Notes: a model not told the origin generated them from the sequence alone. Shown: positions 44,268 through 53,307, counted from the first letter of the stretch. The stretch: DNA of 64,000 nt from Gemmatimonadota bacterium (GCA_020344215.1 CP070815.1:124001-188000); one strand, 5' to 3'. Numbers and translations: made by a program.

Positions 44268-44594
44268 ATGGGGTTTGTGAGAGAGGTTAACGACGAGACC
44301 TTCGGTGAAGAAGTCGAGCAGGCCGAGGGCGTGGCGATGGTCGATTTCTGGGCCGCCTGGTGCGGACCCTGTCACCTCGTCGCGCCGATCGTAGCCGAAC
44401 TGGCCCAGGAGTACGAGGGGAAGGTCACGGTAGCGAAGGTCGACGTCGATTCGAGCCAGCGGACGGCGATGCGGTTCAACGTCCGGTCGATCCCGAGCAT
44501 CCTGTTCTTCAAGGACGGGCAGCACGTGGACACCGTCGTCGGCGCCGTTCCGAAGCGGGCTCTGGAACGGAAGATCGAGGAGCACCTCGACTGA
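44268..44594 (+). CDS. trxA: Thioredoxin
   Basis: Disulfide reductase of 108 residues. The active site is WAAWCGPCHLV, with Cys32 and Cys35 at the same numbers as E. coli thioredoxin; buried Asp in VDFWA, VDVDSSQRTAMRFNVRSIPS with the cis-proline, and ILFFKDGQHVDTVVGAVPKR follow. The ATG at 44268 has GGGAG upstream and starts the conserved fold; the longer frame to 44193 lies on the promoter itself. A strong terminator closes the unit. It is a general cytoplasmic thioredoxin, as there is no signal peptide. Confidence 0.96.
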   Translation: MGFVREVNDETFGEEVEQAEGVAMVDFWAAWCGPCHLVAPIVAELAQEYEGKVTVAKVDVDSSQRTAMRFNVRSIPSILFFKDGQHVDTVVGAVPKRALERKIEEHLD

Positions 44595-44624
44595 GACTGA
44601 CTCACTGCTGGATCGCGGGATTAA

Positions 44625-44665
44625 ACAACGCCTCCGCAAGAACTGCGGAGGCGTTGTTCGATGTT
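44625..44665 (+). terminator. Terminator between trxA and rsmI
   Basis: A perfect 14-bp stem, ACAACGCCTCCGCA (44625-44638) with TGCGGAGGCGTTGT (44644-44657), and a 5-base loop. The tail is TCGATGTTT, not a long T run, so efficiency may be moderate. Confidence 0.7.
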
Positions 44666-44695
44666 TGCCCTCCGGCCTGTTAACTTACCTGCCAC

Positions 44696-45541
44696 ATGAC
44701 AGAGGCCGGCACTCTCTACCTCGTTAGCACGCCTATCGGCAACCTGGGCGATACAACGCACCGCGCGGTTGAGGTCCTGCGCGCCAGCGACGCGATCCTC
44801 GCCGAGGATACCCGGCGGACTCGTGTCCTGCTCGAGCACTATGAGATCGAAGCGCGCCGGCTGAAGTCGTTCCACAAGCACAACGAGGCGGCCAGGACCG
44901 AGGAGGCAAGTGCCGCGCTGGTCGCCGGCCGGACCGTAGCTCTGGTCGCCGATTCCGGCACGCCGCTCATCTCCGACCCCGGGCTGCGCCTCGTGCGCGC
45001 CGCGATCGAGCTCGGCGCCCGCGTCGTTCCCATCCCGGGCCCCTCTGCCACGCTGGCGGCAGTCGTCGCCTCAGGCCTCGATCCGCAGCCGTTCACCTAC
45101 TACGGGTTCCTGCCTCGAACCGGTCGCCGGCGACGCGAGCTGATCGCCGAGCTCGCCAGGCTGCGTCACACGGCCGTCCTGTTCGAGTCGCCGCAGCGTC
45201 TTGCTCGTACGCTCGAGGAGCTGGCTGAGCAGCTAGGGCCCGAGCGCGGCGTGGTGGTGGCTCGCGAACTTACGAAAGTCCATGAGGAGTTTGTTAGGGG
45301 GACCCTGAGTGAGCTTTCGGAATACTACAGCGGACACAAGCCACAGGGTGAGGTCGTGATCTGCCTGGCCGCCGCGCCGGAGGCGCCCGTAGAGAGCTCC
45401 GAGGACGCGGCGCGCCAGTTGGCCCGCACGTTGGCCAGAGACGGTGCGACATCGAAAGAGATCGTCGGCGCGCTTCGCGAGCGCCACGGGCTCGACCGAA
45501 ACCGCGCCTACGCCATCGCCCTCGAGGTGACGCAGGGATAG
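44696..45541 (+). CDS. rsmI: 16S rRNA (cytidine(1402)-2'-O)-methyltransferase
   Basis: SAM-dependent methyltransferase of the tetrapyrrole-methylase fold that modifies C1402 at the decoding site. The 281 residues show TLYLVSTPIGNLGDTTHRAV, LAEDTRRTRVLLEHYEI, LVADSGTPLISDPGLRLVRA, VVPIPGPSATLAAVVASGLD and YYGFLPRTGRRRRELIAELA, all RsmI signatures. The C-terminal helical part contains SKEIVGALRERHGLDRNRAY. It sits after the trxA terminator, and the 155 bases to the next gene show no recognisable motif. Confidence 0.95.
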   Translation: MTEAGTLYLVSTPIGNLGDTTHRAVEVLRASDAILAEDTRRTRVLLEHYEIEARRLKSFHKHNEAARTEEASAALVAGRTVALVADSGTPLISDPGLRLVRAAIELGARVVPIPGPSATLAAVVASGLDPQPFTYYGFLPRTGRRRRELIAELARLRHTAVLFESPQRLARTLEELAEQLGPERGVVVARELTKVHEEFVRGTLSELSEYYSGHKPQGEVVICLAAAPEAPVESSEDAARQLARTLARDGATSKEIVGALRERHGLDRNRAYAIALEVTQG

Positions 45542-45696
45542 CCGAACGAGAAAACATCTGAAGCGCTGACTGGCCGCGGAGTTCCTGGAAGGCTAGCTTT
45601 GTTGGTTCAAGGGACCTCCGCCAGCAAGCGCCTCGCAAGGCGATACGATGCATGGCCGCGGCGTTCGCGGCCCTAACCAGATCGGAGAGGGGATCG

Positions 45697-46857
45697 ATGC
45701 CTAAGTTCTCGCGCCAATTCTCGAGCCTGCCGCCTTACGCGCTCGCCGACGTACCGAAGATCAAGGCCGAGTTGATCGGGCAGGGTGTGGACGTGATCGA
45801 CCTGGGTGCGGGTGATGCCGATCAGATGCCGCCGCCGCAGACGATCGCGGCGATCCAGCAGGCGGTCACCGAGGAGCGCATGAGCCGCTACCCCTTCCAG
45901 CGCGGGTTGCCGGAGTTCCGGGTCAAGATCGCCGAGTGGATGAAGCGGCGGTTCGGGATCGAGCCGGACCCGTTTGAAGAAGTTCTGCCGCTGATTGGGA
46001 CGAAGGAGGGCATCGCACACCTGCCGCTCCTCTATGTCGATCCCGGCGACGCCGCCATCATCCCGGATCCGGGCTATTACCCGTACTTCGGCGGTACCCA
46101 CATGCTCGGTGCCGACGTCGTTCAGGTCCCACTCCGCCGGGAGAAGAGCTACCTGCTTGACTGGAACGAGGTGCCGAAATCGAAGCTGAAGAAGGCGAAG
46201 CTGCTCTACCTCAACTACCCGAACAACCCGACGGGCGGTGTGGCGACGGATGAGTATTACCAGGAAGCGATCGAGTTCTGTCGCCAGCACGACCTTTTGC
46301 TCATCAACGACAACGCCTACTCGGAGATCGCCTTTGACGGTTATCGGCCGCCAAGTGTCTTGCAGGGTGAAGGCGCACGTGACGTGGCGGTGGAATACCA
46401 CTCGCTTTCCAAGACGTTCAACATGACCGGCTGGCGGATCGGCTGGGTAGTCGGGCAGAAAGAGGCGGTTCAAGCGCTGACGAAGGTGAAGGTCTATTAC
46501 GACACCGGGGTCTTTTTGGCCTGCCAGGCGGCCGGCGTGGCCAGCCTGGAGGCGTGGGCGGAGTTCGTGCCGAAGCAGATCGCCATCTTTCAGGAGCGGC
46601 GCGATGCCGCCGTCGAGGCCTTCCGCGAGGCCGGGTTCGACGTGGATGTGCCGAAGGCGACGCTGTACCTCTGGATCCCGATCCCCAGCGGCGAGCCGTC
46701 CGTCGACTTCGCCCGCAGGATCCTGCTGGAGTCCGGCGTCGTTCTCTTCCCGGGGACCGGGATGGGCAAGGGCGGTGAGGGCTTCATCCGCGTGGCGCTC
46801 ACCGTGCCGGCCGAGCGCTTGCGGGAGGCAGCGCGGCGCGTCGCGGAAGTCTTGTGA
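45697..46857 (+). CDS. Class I/II aminotransferase, LL-diaminopimelate aminotransferase-like
   Basis: PLP enzyme of fold type I, 386 residues. Landmarks: DVIDLGAGDADQMPPPQTI, MSRYPFQRGLPEFRVKIAEW, IIPDPGYYPYFGGTHMLGAD, LLYLNYPNNPTGGVATDEYY, INDNAYSEIAFDGYRPPSV and the PLP lysine about Lys239 in HSLSKTFNMTGWRIGW. The GDAD and YPFQRGLPEFR pattern and overall length are close to DapL, which makes LL-diaminopimelate for lysine and peptidoglycan by the one-step route. An alanine or aspartate aminotransferase cannot be excluded, so no symbol is given. Start ATG 45697 has GAGAGGGG just before it. Confidence 0.82.
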   Translation: MPKFSRQFSSLPPYALADVPKIKAELIGQGVDVIDLGAGDADQMPPPQTIAAIQQAVTEERMSRYPFQRGLPEFRVKIAEWMKRRFGIEPDPFEEVLPLIGTKEGIAHLPLLYVDPGDAAIIPDPGYYPYFGGTHMLGADVVQVPLRREKSYLLDWNEVPKSKLKKAKLLYLNYPNNPTGGVATDEYYQEAIEFCRQHDLLLINDNAYSEIAFDGYRPPSVLQGEGARDVAVEYHSLSKTFNMTGWRIGWVVGQKEAVQALTKVKVYYDTGVFLACQAAGVASLEAWAEFVPKQIAIFQERRDAAVEAFREAGFDVDVPKATLYLWIPIPSGEPSVDFARRILLESGVVLFPGTGMGKGGEGFIRVALTVPAERLREAARRVAEVL

Positions 46858-46893
46858 CCGGAACAGGATGGCGCGTCCGGAGTATCAGCAACG

Positions 46894-47739
46894 GTGATCC
46901 TTTCTACTATGCTGCGACCGCCAGGCGCGCCCCCCGAGGGGAAGCCCAAGCGCGCCGTCCAGTCTGAGCGGCGCGTGACACCCGCAGTGCGCGAGCGGGT
47001 GCGGCGCTACGATCGCATCGTCGCGATCAGCCTGATCGCGTCCGTACTGGTCCACATTCTCCTCATCCGCCTCTCACCGCTGGTCATCAGGTACCTGGAG
47101 CCGGATATCGGCTTCTACTTCCCCAGCCAACCGGTCGTCATCCCGGAACAGGGGATGCGCGTCGTCGACGTGGTTGTGGTCGAGAGCCCGGATATCGAGC
47201 CGGAGCCTGTACCAGAGCCGGAGCCCGAGGAACCGCCCACGGCGGAACCCGAGTTCGGGGTCGAACCGTACGTGAGCGCCGCCGAGCGCCTGCGACCGCG
47301 CGTCGGCGACTGGAGGCTGTGGCTCGTGCCGCCGGTCATGCGGCGTACCGACCTTACGCCTGCGGAACGTGCCGCGGGAGTGCGGGCGCGCCTGTACGCC
47401 ATCTTGGAGGCCTACGACGACAGCGTGGCGGCGGAGCTGGAACGGGAGCTGGAAGCGCTCATCTGGACCATCGGCGAGGAGGGGGAAGAGTGGGGGATCT
47501 CCCCGGGCAAGCTCCATCTGGGGGGGATCACCCTGCCGCTACCCCTCTTCTTTGGCCCGCACCCGGCGGAGGCGCGCCGGCACGAGGGGAGCATCGACGA
47601 ATGGAGTGCCATCCAGCGCCAGGCCGGCCAGGGCGCGGTCGATGATGCCTTTGAGGACCGCGTCCGCGCGATCCGCGAGCGGAAGGCGCGCGAGGAAGCG
47701 GAGGCGGCCGCCGCCAGGGACACCACGGGCGGCGGCTGA
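46894..47739 (+). CDS. TonB-like/hypothetical membrane-anchored protein
   Basis: Unassigned 281-residue protein with a TonB-like layout: a cytoplasmic basic N-terminus (ERRVTPAVRERVRRYDRI), one membrane helix (VAISLIASVLVHILLIRLSP), a Pro/Glu linker (PDIEPEPVPEPEPEEPPTAE), then a helical C-terminal part (LTPAERAAGVRARLYAILEA, YDDSVAAELERELEALIWTI) and a charged tail. The typical TonB C-terminal domain (YP...A...G.V.V.F.I) is not visible, so it may have another periplasmic role. GTG 46894 has GGAG 11 bases upstream; ATG 46909 is an alternative. It could be an energy-transducer relative; low certainty. Confidence 0.5.
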   Translation: MILSTMLRPPGAPPEGKPKRAVQSERRVTPAVRERVRRYDRIVAISLIASVLVHILLIRLSPLVIRYLEPDIGFYFPSQPVVIPEQGMRVVDVVVVESPDIEPEPVPEPEPEEPPTAEPEFGVEPYVSAAERLRPRVGDWRLWLVPPVMRRTDLTPAERAAGVRARLYAILEAYDDSVAAELERELEALIWTIGEEGEEWGISPGKLHLGGITLPLPLFFGPHPAEARRHEGSIDEWSAIQRQAGQGAVDDAFEDRVRAIRERKAREEAEAAAARDTTGGG

Positions 47740-47890
47740 GCGGCTCCCGACCTGCCAGGGCGATTGCCACACCGCCCTTTAAAGATAAGTTACACGGATC
47801 TTGACGATTGCCCGTGAGGTATGCGTCTCGGGACCCGGATCGGTCTCGGGGGCACTCGCGGCTTACGGGGACGGGAAGAGCCGAAACGCG

Positions 47891-50572
47891 ATGGCGCAGG
47901 GCAAGACGAAGAGCAGCGAGCTGCCTCCGCGATTCGATCCGCGGTCCTTCGAGGAGCCGACATACTCGCGCTGGTCGGCAGGCGGTTATTTCGGCGCTGA
48001 TCCGCGCAGCCCGCGGGCGACGTACGTCATCGTCATGCCGCCGCCCAACGTGACGGCTGAACTCCACATGGGGCACGGCCTCAACAACACGATCCAGGAC
48101 GTGCTCATCCGCTGGCGGCGCATGCAGGGCAGAGAAGCGCTCTGGGTCCCGGGCACCGACCACGCCGGCATCGCGACCCAGAACGTGGTGGAACGACAGC
48201 TGGCCGCCGAAGGGAAAACGCGTTGGGACCTCGGCCGCGATGCGTTCGTCGAGCGCGTTTGGGATTGGGTGCGCGAGACCGGCGGCACCATCCTCGATCA
48301 GCTCAAGGCGATCGGCAGCTCGGCCGATTGGGACCGCACCTGCTTCACGCTCGATGCTGGCCCCAGCCAGGCGGTTCGCGAGGTCTTCGTACGGCTCTAC
48401 GAGAAGGGCCTGATCTACCGCGGCAAGTACATCGTCAACTGGTGCCCGCGCTGCGCCACCGCTCTGGCAAACGAGGAGGTCGAGCACGAGGAGGTCGAGG
48501 GCGCGCTCTATTACCAGCGCTACCCGGTCGTCGGCGACGAGTCCTACTTCGCAGTCGTTGCCACTACGCGGCCCGAAACGATGCTCGGTGATACCGCGGT
48601 GGCCATCCATCCGCAGGACCACCGGCACGAGGGCCTGCTCGGCAAGCAGGTCATGTTACCGCTGGCCGAGCGTGAGATTCCGGTCATCGCCGACGAATTC
48701 GTCGACCCCGACTTCGGTACGGGGCTCGTTAAGGTGACGCCCGCCCACGATCCCAACGACTTCGAGATCGGGCTGCGCCACGACCTCGAGCAGATCGACA
48801 TCTTCAATCCGGATGCAACGCTCAGCGACGCGGTGCCGGAGCGCTTCCGTGGCATGGACCGCTTCGCCGCGCGCGACGCCGTCGTCGAGGAACTGAAAGA
48901 GCGTGGCCTGCTCGAGAAGACCGAGAAGCACATGCACTCGGTCGGCCACTGCTACCGCTGCCACACCATGGTCGAGCCGCGTGTCTCGGAGCAGTGGTTC
49001 GTGCAGATGAAGCCGCTGGCCGAGCCGGCGCTCGAGGCTTACCGGAAGGGTAAAGTCCGCTTCACCCCGGAGCGCTGGGGCGGCGTCTACCAGAACTGGC
49101 TCGAGAACGTCCGCGACTGGTGTATCTCACGCCAGCTCTGGTGGGGGCATCGCATTCCCGTCTGGTACTGCGCGTCCTGCGACGCCATGCTCGTCAGGCG
49201 CGATGATCCTGAGGCATGTAGCGAGTGCGGCGGACGCGAGCTCCAGCAGGATCCCGATGTCCTCGATACCTGGTTCTCGTCTTGGCTCTGGCCCTTCAAT
49301 ACGCTCGGTTGGCCCGATGAGACGGAAGACCTCAAGGCCTTCTACCCGGGCCACACGCTGGTCACCGCGCCGGAGATCATCTTCTTCTGGGTCGCCCGCA
49401 TGATCATGGCCGGCTTCGAGTTCATGGGCGAGGTGCCCTTCAACGACGTCTATCTGCACGGCACGGTGCGCGACCAGCTCGGGCGCCGAATGTCCAAGTC
49501 GATGGGCAACGGGATCGACCCGCTGGAGGTCGTGCAGATCTTCGGCGCCGACGCGCTTCGCTTCACCCTGATGAATGGGCTCGGCATCGGCGCGGATCTG
49601 CAGCTCAATAACGAGGACCTGGAGGAGTCGTTCCACGTCGGACGTAACTTCGGCAACAAGATCTGGAACGCCGCGCGACTCGCCCTGCCGCACTTGGAAG
49701 GTGACGTCGAGCCCTTACCGGGGCGCGGTGTTTTGGAGCTCTCCGACCGCTGGATCCTCTCGCGTCTGGGGCGCGCGATCCGTGAGGTGACCGATGACCT
49801 CGAACGCTTCCGGTTGCACGAGGCGGCGGCGGAGCTCTACCGCTTCTTCTGGAACGAGCTCTGTGACTGGTACCTCGAGCTGGTGAAGCCGCGGCTCTAC
49901 GACGAGTCGAGCCCGGAGGCACGCGCCGTGGCCCGCTCGGTGCTGCGTGACGTGCTCGACACGAGCCTCAGGCTCCTCCACCCCATCATGCCGTTCATCA
50001 CCGAGGAGCTGTGGCAGCGCCTCCCGAACCGCGAGGCCGGCAGTATCATGGTCAGCTCGTGGCCCGAGCCCCGCCCCGAGTGGGCCGACCCCGAGGCCGA
50101 GGCGCAGATCGGTATCCTCCAGGAGATGCTGAGCGCCGTCCGCAACATCCGCAGCGAGTACCACGTCGCTCACGGAACGGATATCGAGGTGCGCCTGCTC
50201 GCCGCCGACGAATCGCTGCGACGTGCGATCGACGCCGAGGGTGAGGCGACGGTCAAGCTTGGTGGGATCGACCGCATCTCCTTCGACGGCGAGTCGCAGG
50301 GCGCAGAGGCGATGGCCGTCCTCTCGTCAGGTGCTGAAGTACACGTGCCGCTCGGAGGACTGATCGACCTGGCGCGCGAGCGGGGTCGCCTCGAAAAGCA
50401 GGCGCAGGAGCTCGCGGCGCTCGTCGAGCGTTCGGAGAAGCGGCTCGCCAGCGCCGACTTCGTCAACAAAGCCCCCGCGCAGGTCGTGGAGCAGGCGCGC
50501 GAGAAGCTGCAGGGCCTGAGGGAGCAGCTCGACAAGCTTAATCAGAAGCGCAGGATTCTGGAGGGCGAATAG
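47891..50572 (+). CDS. valS: Valyl-tRNA synthetase
   Basis: Class Ia synthetase of 893 residues. The HIGH-type motif is PPPNVTAELHMGHGLNNT, then WVPGTDHAGIATQNVVERQL. The CP1 editing domain contains VATTRPETMLGDTAVAIHPQ and GTGLVKVTPAHDPNDFEIG. The zinc-like knuckles include CYRCHTMVEPRVSEQWFVQM. KMSKS is present as RMSKSMGNGIDPLEVV. The anticodon-binding domain follows, and the protein ends in a coiled-coil tRNA-binding arm (RLEKQAQELAALVERSEKRL). ATG 47891 was chosen for the family start; upstream codons to 47801 are not conserved. The Ig-like lipoprotein starts 3 bases after. Confidence 0.97.
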   Translation: MAQGKTKSSELPPRFDPRSFEEPTYSRWSAGGYFGADPRSPRATYVIVMPPPNVTAELHMGHGLNNTIQDVLIRWRRMQGREALWVPGTDHAGIATQNVVERQLAAEGKTRWDLGRDAFVERVWDWVRETGGTILDQLKAIGSSADWDRTCFTLDAGPSQAVREVFVRLYEKGLIYRGKYIVNWCPRCATALANEEVEHEEVEGALYYQRYPVVGDESYFAVVATTRPETMLGDTAVAIHPQDHRHEGLLGKQVMLPLAEREIPVIADEFVDPDFGTGLVKVTPAHDPNDFEIGLRHDLEQIDIFNPDATLSDAVPERFRGMDRFAARDAVVEELKERGLLEKTEKHMHSVGHCYRCHTMVEPRVSEQWFVQMKPLAEPALEAYRKGKVRFTPERWGGVYQNWLENVRDWCISRQLWWGHRIPVWYCASCDAMLVRRDDPEACSECGGRELQQDPDVLDTWFSSWLWPFNTLGWPDETEDLKAFYPGHTLVTAPEIIFFWVARMIMAGFEFMGEVPFNDVYLHGTVRDQLGRRMSKSMGNGIDPLEVVQIFGADALRFTLMNGLGIGADLQLNNEDLEESFHVGRNFGNKIWNAARLALPHLEGDVEPLPGRGVLELSDRWILSRLGRAIREVTDDLERFRLHEAAAELYRFFWNELCDWYLELVKPRLYDESSPEARAVARSVLRDVLDTSLRLLHPIMPFITEELWQRLPNREAGSIMVSSWPEPRPEWADPEAEAQIGILQEMLSAVRNIRSEYHVAHGTDIEVRLLAADESLRRAIDAEGEATVKLGGIDRISFDGESQGAEAMAVLSSGAEVHVPLGGLIDLARERGRLEKQAQELAALVERSEKRLASADFVNKAPAQVVEQAREKLQGLREQLDKLNQKRRILEGE

Positions 50573-50575
50573 ACC

Positions 50576-51913
50576 GTGACTAGGTTCCCGCGGACCGGCG
50601 CGGCCCAGGCCAGCCTGCTCGCGGGAGGGTCCATCCTCCTCCTGCTGGCCCTCGTGCACTTCGAGGGGTGCGCCAACGTTGCCGCGCCGCCGGGCGGCCC
50701 GCCGGACTCGATCCCTCCGATCTTGATCGCTGTCTACCCGGACAGCTACGCGGTCGTTGATTGGACGGGCAACCGCGAGAAGGTTCGGTTCGAGTTCCTC
50801 GAGGCGATCTCGGAGCAGAACCTGCAGGTCGCGGCGATCCTCTACCCGTTCGAGCCCCGGCCTCGGGTAGAGAAGGGTAAGCGCGAGCTGCGCGTCCGTC
50901 CACGGGCCGGCTGGCTACCCGATCGCATCTACCACATCCGCGTCGAGCCGGTCATCATGGACCTGTTCCAGAACCGGATCGAAGAGCCGATCCTCCACGT
51001 AATCTCGACCGGCCCAGCGGTCCCGGAGAACGGAACTCGAGGCACGGTGTTCGATCGTATCAAAGGCCGGCCGCTGAGAGAGGGTCGTGTGGACATGGTC
51101 CTCCTGCCGGACACGCTCCGCTACGGTGGAACCGCCGACAGCGCCGGCGACTTCAACCTCGCTACCCTGCCGGTGGGTGAGTACTACGCCATCGGCTACG
51201 AGGACCTCAACAACAACATGCGGGCCGACGATTTCGACCGGTCTGATACGCTCATTATCAATCTCGGGCCCGCCGACACGCTGGTGTTGGATTTCCAAGT
51301 CTTCCGCCACGATACCTTGGGCCCACAGCTCGTGGAGGTCGCGCCTGTCGACTCGATGATCGTGCAGCTGGGCTTCGACGGTTACCTCGACCCCGATGCG
51401 CCCGTGAGCTCGGCGACCGTTGAGGTCCTCTCGCTTGCCGATAGCTCAACGGTCGCGCTCGACACGGTGTACCACGCCTGGCAGTACACTGTTTGGCGCG
51501 ACTCCGTGGAGGATGCGCGGCGCGATTCTCTGCTGCAGGCGTTGGACGAGGCCGAGGCAGCGGCGGCGCAGGATACGGCGGGAGCAGCGGAGGCGGTCGA
51601 GCGGGAGGTTCCCGCGCCGCAGTTGAGGCCGCCGGCTCCTGCCGAACAGGAAGAGGCGCCCGCAGAGGGGCCCGGGGAGCCGGCCGCGTTGCCCGATCGC
51701 AGGCTTTACGTAATCGCTACCGGGCCCATCCCTCCAGGCGCCTACCTGGTCCGCGTCCATCGTTTGCTGAACCTGAGCGGCCTCGAGGGGGACAGCGAGG
51801 CGGCCTACGATCAGCCCGAGCCGCCGCCACCGGAGGAAGGCGAGGGGCAAGAGCAATCGCCTCCCGAGCCTCCACCGGACACCGCGAGCGCGGCAGCGCG
51901 GAGAGGTCGGTGA
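50576..51913 (+). CDS. Ig-like domain lipoprotein
   Basis: Exported protein of 445 residues. Signal segment ASLLAGGSILLLLALVHFEG continues to Cys in HFEGCANVAAPPGGPPDS, the usual 'CAN..P.GGP.D..PP' start of bacterial Ig-like (Big_5/SwmB) lipoproteins. Then VRFEFLEAISEQNLQVAAIL and RPRAGWLPDRIYHIRVEPVI make an Ig-like domain, followed by a carboxypeptidase-regulatory-like strand block (GTVFDRIKGRPLREGRVDMV, FNLATLPVGEYYAIGYEDLN). The C-terminal 120 residues are Pro/Glu/Ala-rich and probably disordered. GTG 50576 has GGAGGG 10 bases upstream. selA starts on its stop codon. Outer-membrane or periplasmic anchoring is inferred. Confidence 0.75.
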   Translation: MTRFPRTGAAQASLLAGGSILLLLALVHFEGCANVAAPPGGPPDSIPPILIAVYPDSYAVVDWTGNREKVRFEFLEAISEQNLQVAAILYPFEPRPRVEKGKRELRVRPRAGWLPDRIYHIRVEPVIMDLFQNRIEEPILHVISTGPAVPENGTRGTVFDRIKGRPLREGRVDMVLLPDTLRYGGTADSAGDFNLATLPVGEYYAIGYEDLNNNMRADDFDRSDTLIINLGPADTLVLDFQVFRHDTLGPQLVEVAPVDSMIVQLGFDGYLDPDAPVSSATVEVLSLADSSTVALDTVYHAWQYTVWRDSVEDARRDSLLQALDEAEAAAAQDTAGAAEAVEREVPAPQLRPPAPAEQEEAPAEGPGEPAALPDRRLYVIATGPIPPGAYLVRVHRLLNLSGLEGDSEAAYDQPEPPPPEEGEGQEQSPPEPPPDTASAAARRGR

Positions 51914-53307
51914 CGGACGCCCGCCGCGCTATCCCCAGCGTCGACGTGCTGCTCGCCTCAGGCGAGTTCGTGGAGCTCCTCGATGCCCGGCCAAGGTCCC
52001 TGGTGATCGCTGCCCTGCGACGCGCGCTCGAAGGTCTGCGCGCCGAGCTTGCCGAGGGCCGGCGGACCGCTGTGCCCGAGCGGGCCGAGATCGCCGAGGC
52101 GACGCGCCGGGAGCTGGCGGCCATGGAGACGCCCTCGCTACGCCGGGTGATCAACGCCACCGGCGTGCCGCTGCACACGAACCTGGGTCGCGCACCGCTG
52201 CCGGCCGCCGCCCGGGCGGCGCTCGAGACTGTGTCGGGCGGCTACAGCAGCCTGGAGTACGATATCGAGCACGGCGCCCGCGGCTCGCGGCACGATCACT
52301 GTTCGGCCCTGCTCAGCGAGCTTACCGGCGCGGAAGCCGCTCTCGTCGTGAACAACAACGCCGCCGCTGTCGTGCTCGCCCTCAACGAGCTGGCAGAGGG
52401 ACTCGAGGTGATCGTATCACGTGGTGAGCTGGTCGAGATCGGCGAAACGTTCCGTGTGCCGGAAATCATCGCAAAGAGCGGGGCGCGTATCGTCGAGGTG
52501 GGTGCGACGAACCGCACGCACCCTGGCGACTACGAGAAGGCCATCGGCCCCGATACGGGCGCGCTACTCAAGGTGCACCGTTCTAACTTCCAGCAGGCGG
52601 GTTTCGTCAGCGATGTTGAAATTGACGAGGTCGCCGCCATCGCGCGTCGCCATGAGCTGCCCGTAGTTCATGACCTTGGGTCGGGGATGCTGCCCGACGC
52701 CGAGCGCGCATTCGGGTTTCCCTGGGAGCCCAACGTTCGCGCCTCACTCGACGCCGGCGCCGATGTCGTGACCTTTAGCGGCGATAAGCTGCTGGGTGGC
52801 CCCCAGGCCGGCGTCATCTTGGGACGCGCCGACCTCGTCGGCCGTCTGCGTCGAAACCCGCTGCTCCGCGCGCTGCGGGTGGGCAAGCTGACAATCGCCG
52901 CTCTCGAGGCGACGCTGAGGCTGTGGCGCGACCTCGATGTCGCCAGAGCGCAGGTCCCGGCGCTGGCGATGATCGGTGCGGATCCCGCCGCGTTGCGCGA
53001 GCGGGCGGAGCGCATCGCGCGTACTTTGCGCGAGCGGTGTCGGGAAGCAGAGATCGAGGTCGCGGCCGACGTCGCTGAGGTCGGCGGCGGCTCGTATCCG
53101 GGGCTCGAGCTGGAGACCTGGGTTCTGCGGATCGGCGTCTCCGGTCGCTCCGAGCGGGAGCTGGAGGTTGCCTGTCGCAGGTCGACGCCGCCGGTCATCG
53201 GGCGGCTGCGCGGCGACGCCCTCTGTCTCGATCCTCGCACGGTGCTGCCTGACGAGGAAGCCGAGTTCATCGATTCCACAACGAAAGCGCTAACGGGAGA
53301 TGGATAG
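51910..53307 (+). CDS. selA: L-seryl-tRNA(Sec) selenium transferase
   Basis: PLP enzyme that converts Ser-tRNA(Sec) to Sec-tRNA(Sec) with selenophosphate. The 465 residues contain LRRVINATGVPLHTNLGRAP, YSSLEYDIEHGARGSRHDHC, LVVNNNAAAVVLALNELAEG, VSRGELVEIGETFRVPEIIA, VHRSNFQQAGFVSDVEIDEV, and the PLP lysine about Lys293 in FSGDKLLGGPQAGVILG, the same position as in E. coli. The GTG overlaps the previous stop codon (GTGA) and has GAGAGG upstream; the frame continues back inside the lipoprotein gene but that part is not SelA. It implies that selB, selC and selD exist elsewhere in the genome. Confidence 0.95.
   Translation: MTDARRAIPSVDVLLASGEFVELLDARPRSLVIAALRRALEGLRAELAEGRRTAVPERAEIAEATRRELAAMETPSLRRVINATGVPLHTNLGRAPLPAAARAALETVSGGYSSLEYDIEHGARGSRHDHCSALLSELTGAEAALVVNNNAAAVVLALNELAEGLEVIVSRGELVEIGETFRVPEIIAKSGARIVEVGATNRTHPGDYEKAIGPDTGALLKVHRSNFQQAGFVSDVEIDEVAAIARRHELPVVHDLGSGMLPDAERAFGFPWEPNVRASLDAGADVVTFSGDKLLGGPQAGVILGRADLVGRLRRNPLLRALRVGKLTIAALEATLRLWRDLDVARAQVPALAMIGADPAALRERAERIARTLRERCREAEIEVAADVAEVGGGSYPGLELETWVLRIGVSGRSERELEVACRRSTPPVIGRLRGDALCLDPRTVLPDEEAEFIDSTTKALTGDG

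Noticed and set aside
45560..45660. GGTTCAAG stretch after rsmI suggesting a tRNA T-arm
   Set aside because: No matching acceptor, D-arm or anticodon stem could be folded around it, so no tRNA is called.
47740..47890. Possible T-box or promoter before valS
   Set aside because: No T-box core or specifier stem was recognisable, and the TTGCCA/TAAGTT boxes are weak.
51493..51909. N-terminal extension of SelA inside the lipoprotein gene
   Set aside because: It is Gly/Arg/Ala-rich and overlaps a better-supported gene; conserved SelA sequence begins after the GTG at 51910.
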